DNA of 64,000 bases, taken from Paramecium octaurelia (taxonomy: Eukaryota; Ciliophora; Oligohymenophorea; Peniculida; Parameciidae). The stretch lies in assembly GCA_905182995.1 (NCBI GenBank), contig CAJJDP010000056.1, forward strand, positions 82,919 through 146,918. Direction: 5' to 3'. The notes beneath the pieces were generated by a model. It saw nothing but the letters and a program-made list of their open reading frames with translations. It was not told where the DNA came from and did not search any database. A program made the position numbers and the translations under genes. Positions 60,499 through 64,000 of the stretch are shown piece by piece (position 1 is the first letter of the stretch; each line of letters opens with the position of its first letter).

Positions 60499-62124
60499 AT
60501 GAAAACATTTAGAATTGCTCTCTTAGGGTCTATAGGATCAGGGAAAACTGCGTTTTTTAATCGCATTACATCCTCTAATGAACCTGAAATTTCAGGAGGA
60601 CCATCAGTTACAAAGAAAGTTGTGGTTGGATAAGCAACAGAAGGTGAATTTGAAGTAATAGACACCCCAGGTTTTGAAAGTGAAAGTGACAAATTACTAC
60701 ATGCTGCTGGTGTTATTGCAGCATTAACTTTAGGTGAAGTTAATAGAATTCTTATATTTGCGAAATTCGAACGAGATGATAGAATGGTTAGTTCAATTCG
60801 ACAAATATTGTCTCCAATTAGGAGATATAAAGACATCGTAACAATTTTAGTTTCTCATTTCGATCATTCAAGGAATATTGCTGATGATTAAGATCGATTT
60901 TCATAGAGAATAAAATCAGATTTTAATATAGACTCAATTTTATTTTATTCCATCTTATCTTTTGACAACGTCGATATCTCAATGAAAATTTTTAACATCA
61001 TTTAACAATCAGAATATAGATCAATTTAATTACAAGATTCAGAAATATTTAGTTAATTTGATTTACTCCAATTAGATGATTACAATTAAACTAAATTAGA
61101 GAAAAATTAAACAGCTATTTTACGTCAATTTAGAAAAACTGCAAGAATATATAAATATTTTATTGAGTCGATTGATTTGAATGATCCTTTGCTTATTGAT
61201 ATTTTACATGAGTTAACAAAAGATATTAAAGCTGTAGCAAATTAGCATGTTGAAGAATTTGAGATATTGCATGGGGATGAATTAAATTAATTCTATGATG
61301 TATAAGGTGTTAACATTCGATATCTGCATCATATTTATTTAAAAAAATAAATTTGGTTAGATTTAAATAATGTGATTAAATTAGCCCAAACAACTATGAC
61401 AAAAAGTCAAATTCATATTTAACATTTCATAAAATTATGTCCATACTGTAAATAGCCTTGGATGAAGGTTTTTGGTTGTGATGGAGAAACTAAATGTGGA
61501 AATAGAATTCTTCCTTTCGAATAAGATGAAATTATTGGTCAAGCATCAGCACCAAAGAAATTTTAAATCAAAATAGTAGATAATCAATTATAAGTTGATA
61601 TTGTCTGTCCTACGAGCTAATAATATTCAACTGTGAATGAAGAAATAAGCTCAAAATTTAATTATATTTATCAATACTTTAAAACTGATATACATTTTTA
61701 GAAACATTTAGGATAGAATTTTACGATCCTAGATCTATGGAATTTAATGAACTAAGAATTTAAAAATCGTTTAAATGATATTTGTAAAAGGATTAATAAT
61801 GAGAATAAAGGAAAGGCATTAGAATAACTCAGAATTTATTTTTATAGTTTTTTTAAAGTTGAAAATAAAGATGATAATTCAGATAAATCGATTGGATGTG
61901 GAAGGAAATTTAATTGGTCAGAACAACCTCCTTTGAGTGGACCTGAATTAAATGAATTACTTTCATAAGATTTGATTGACTTTTTCAATAGGGATTAAGA
62001 AAAATTATTAAAAGATGAAGCATATTTTTTGGAACTATCTTATCAAAAATTAGTGAAATAGGCCATTGAAGAACAGAAAAAGAATACAAAAATATTATCA
62101 TCTCAATTTTCCTCACACTATTGA
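60499..62124 (+). CDS. AIG1/GIMAP-like GTPase with C-terminal Cys-rich module (2 of 3)
   Basis: Single exon, ATG 60499 to TGA 62122-62124, 541 residues. G1 is GSIGSGKT (canonical), G3 DTPGFESESD, conserved box GEVNRILIFAKFERDD, G4-like SHFDH. Middle domain with SEIFSQFDLL and GVNIRYLHHIYLKK, both shared by all three copies. Cys module: CPYCKQPWMKVFGCDGETKC (near residue 314), then IGCGRKFNWSEQPPLSGPEL (near 467). Starts 169 bp after copy 1 and ends 196 bp before copy 3. Here the third Cys pair has Lys (KCGN) where the others have Thr (TCGN). Confidence 0.82.
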
Positions 62125-62320
62125 ATGACCTTTATATCTTATATAATTAATATGTTATTTGTTTGAAAAAAATATTATTTTAGTACTATTGCTAGGATTA
62201 TGATTTTCTAATAGATTCTTCATACTTTTTTAAGGAATCATATAAATATTGATATATGTAAAATTTATTATATGATTAATAATAATTTAATAGAATTAAT
62301 AAAAGCTAAATAAAGAAGTT

Positions 62321-63943
62321 ATGGACGGATTAAGAGTTGTTCTTGTAGGAGTTATTGGATCTGGCAAAACAGCTTTTTTTAATAATTTAACTAAAAATTA
62401 AGAGCCTGTTAAACATGGAGGAGCATCTGTTACTAAATAAGTAGTAGTTGGATAATGCATTTTTGGAGAGCAGTTTGAAGTAATTGATACCCCTGGTTTC
62501 GAAGCTGATGAAGATAAATTATTACATGCTGCAGGAGTAATTGCAGCACTTTCAATAGGCGATGTTAATAGAATATTGGTTATAACTAAATTTGAAAGAG
62601 ATGGAGTAATGATGAGTGCATTGCAATAAGTCATAGCTCCAATCAATAGATATAGGAATATGATAACGATTGTAGTATCACATTGGGATCTTTCAGAAAA
62701 TATAGAGCAAGATTAATAGCGTTTAGCGAAGAAAATAAAGGATAAATTTAATATTGGATCTATTCTTTATTATTCTAAATTTAATGATCCTAAAATTATC
62801 GCTCTATAAGTTCAAAAAATAGCTATTGAATCAAAATTAACAACCATAAAATTATAGGATACAGAAATATTTAGTCAGTTTAATTTATTATCTTTGAATT
62901 ATGAATGTCAAAATAAATTAGAAATAGATAAAGAATAAATTATTAAGTAATTTAGAAAGACTGCATAATTGTTTATTAAATATATAACTGAAGAAGTTAA
63001 TTTGGATGATCCAAAAGCTGTTGATATTTTGCATTTTATATCATTAGAAGTTAAGAATATTGCAAATAAATAAGTGGAGCAGTTTGAAATACAACATGGA
63101 GACTGGCTTAATGAATTTTATGACACGAATGGAATTAATGTTAGTTATTTACATCATATATATCTAAAAAAAGAAATAAAAAGGGATCTTGAACAGGTAA
63201 TTAAATTAGCTTAGGATAAAATGACAAAATCAAAAAATCATTGTTTTTATTGTTTAAAGCAATGCCCATATTGTAAATTAATATGGATTAAAGTTGCTGG
63301 ATGTGACGGAGAAACTACTTGTGGAAATAGAGTTTATACTTCCTCAGATTCATTATTGAAAAACTCTTCAACTAAGAGTCGATATAAATTTGAATTAGAA
63401 CCAAATAAATTAGTCTTGAAAGAAATATAGCCCATGAATACACAAAATCAATTTCAGACATAAGAGTCTAGTTCTACTTAAGAATAGATTTATCAACTTA
63501 TAAGGGATGATAAGTATTTAAAAAAACTCCTTGGACAAGACTTTACAATGGATTAATTTGAAATGTTATTATTAAAAAACAAAAGGGAATATGGAAGTTT
63601 ATATTTAATTTATTCACTTATATCATCTAATGATGAGAATGATACGATTTAAATGATTTACTACATCTTGGATATAAAAAGTGATAGTGAAGTATAAAAA
63701 TGTAAAAGATTTGGCTGCGGATAAAAATTAATTTGGTCAGAATTGCCACCTTTGAGTGGACCTGAATTAAATGAATTACTATCAATTGAATTAATAGATT
63801 ACTTTAATGATTAAGCATAATTAATTAGCGATGAAAGTAAATTCTTAGAGGCAGCTTATAAAGACCTTGTTAACCAAGCTATATAAGAACAATATAAGAA
63901 TAAGAAAGTGATCTAATTATAAAAGTAGAGTGAAACATAATGA
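62321..63943 (+). CDS. AIG1/GIMAP-like GTPase with C-terminal Cys-rich module (3 of 3)
   Basis: Single exon, ATG 62321 to TGA 63941-63943, 540 residues. G1 GVIGSGKT, G3 DTPGFEADED, conserved box GDVNRILVITKFERDG, G4-like SHWDL. Cys module CPYCKLIWIKVAGCDGETTC (near residue 311) preceded by CFYC, then FGCGQKLIWSELPPLSGPEL (near 464). Copies 2 and 3 resemble each other more than copy 1. The same-strand tandem layout with short spacers indicates local duplication. Confidence 0.82.
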
Positions 63944-64000
63944 TGATATTTATTAATCTATTAATGTATAACATACTATATAATTTGTCATTGATCTACA
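63944..64000. other. AT-rich window end
   Basis: Downstream spacer of the third GTPase; nothing seen. Confidence 0.5.

Noticed and set aside
1..64000. Search for tRNA, rRNA, CRISPR, telomeric repeats, transposases, viral genes
   Set aside because: None seen by reading; a covariance-model scan could still reveal small RNAs in the spacers.

Overview
The window reads as macronuclear DNA of a ciliate, almost certainly Paramecium (species not assignable). Evidence: very AT-rich sequence; TAA and TAG must be read as Gln and only TGA as stop, otherwise every gene breaks (hydratase, USP, PRP17, OSBP and others become intact only this way); introns are tiny, 19-31 nt, GT...AG; genes are tightly packed on both strands with AT-rich spacers often under 300 bp. 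Gene models below were built by hand translation. Where intron removal gives one uninterrupted reading frame I give exact intron positions; elsewhere I say the structure is open.

Layout. 1-7112 (-): a giant Cys-rich secreted/surface protein, cut by the window edge. 7643-13717: SHAQKYF Myb-like protein, pseudokinase, enoyl-CoA hydratase (-), two unknowns. 14743-19806: MutS-family (MSH4-like) protein with an eroded ATPase, a possible Atg13-like protein, a SAMHD1-like HD phosphohydrolase. 20121-22855: oxysterol-binding protein. 23460-38499: two assembly joins, each a single N flanked by about 2.4-2.5 kb exact direct repeats; within them lie a second giant Cys-rich protein (26611-33528, plus a duplicated 5' fragment), a small MGC protein, a Lys-rich protein and a coiled-coil ORF, the last three each present twice. 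38362-44336: ubiquitin-specific protease, coiled-coil protein (-), three small MGC proteins. 44579-49537: cyclic-nucleotide-binding channel-like protein (-) with a degenerate pore, splicing factor PRP17. 49577-57288: a protein with four SP-RING/MIZ fingers (-), another MG protein, a coiled-coil protein, unknowns, a B-box/WD40 protein. 57346-58209: alveolin-like pellicle protein (-). 58470-63943: three tandem AIG1/GIMAP-like GTPases with a C-terminal Cys-rich module.

The genes are mostly unrelated housekeeping and regulatory genes. The striking themes are families of locally duplicated or rebuilt proteins: the giant inverted paralogs, the GTPase triplet, a scatter of small N-acylation-type proteins, and three eroded enzymes or channels (pseudokinase, MutS ATPase, K+ channel filter). 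No rRNA, tRNA, CRISPR, telomere repeat or transposase was recognised.
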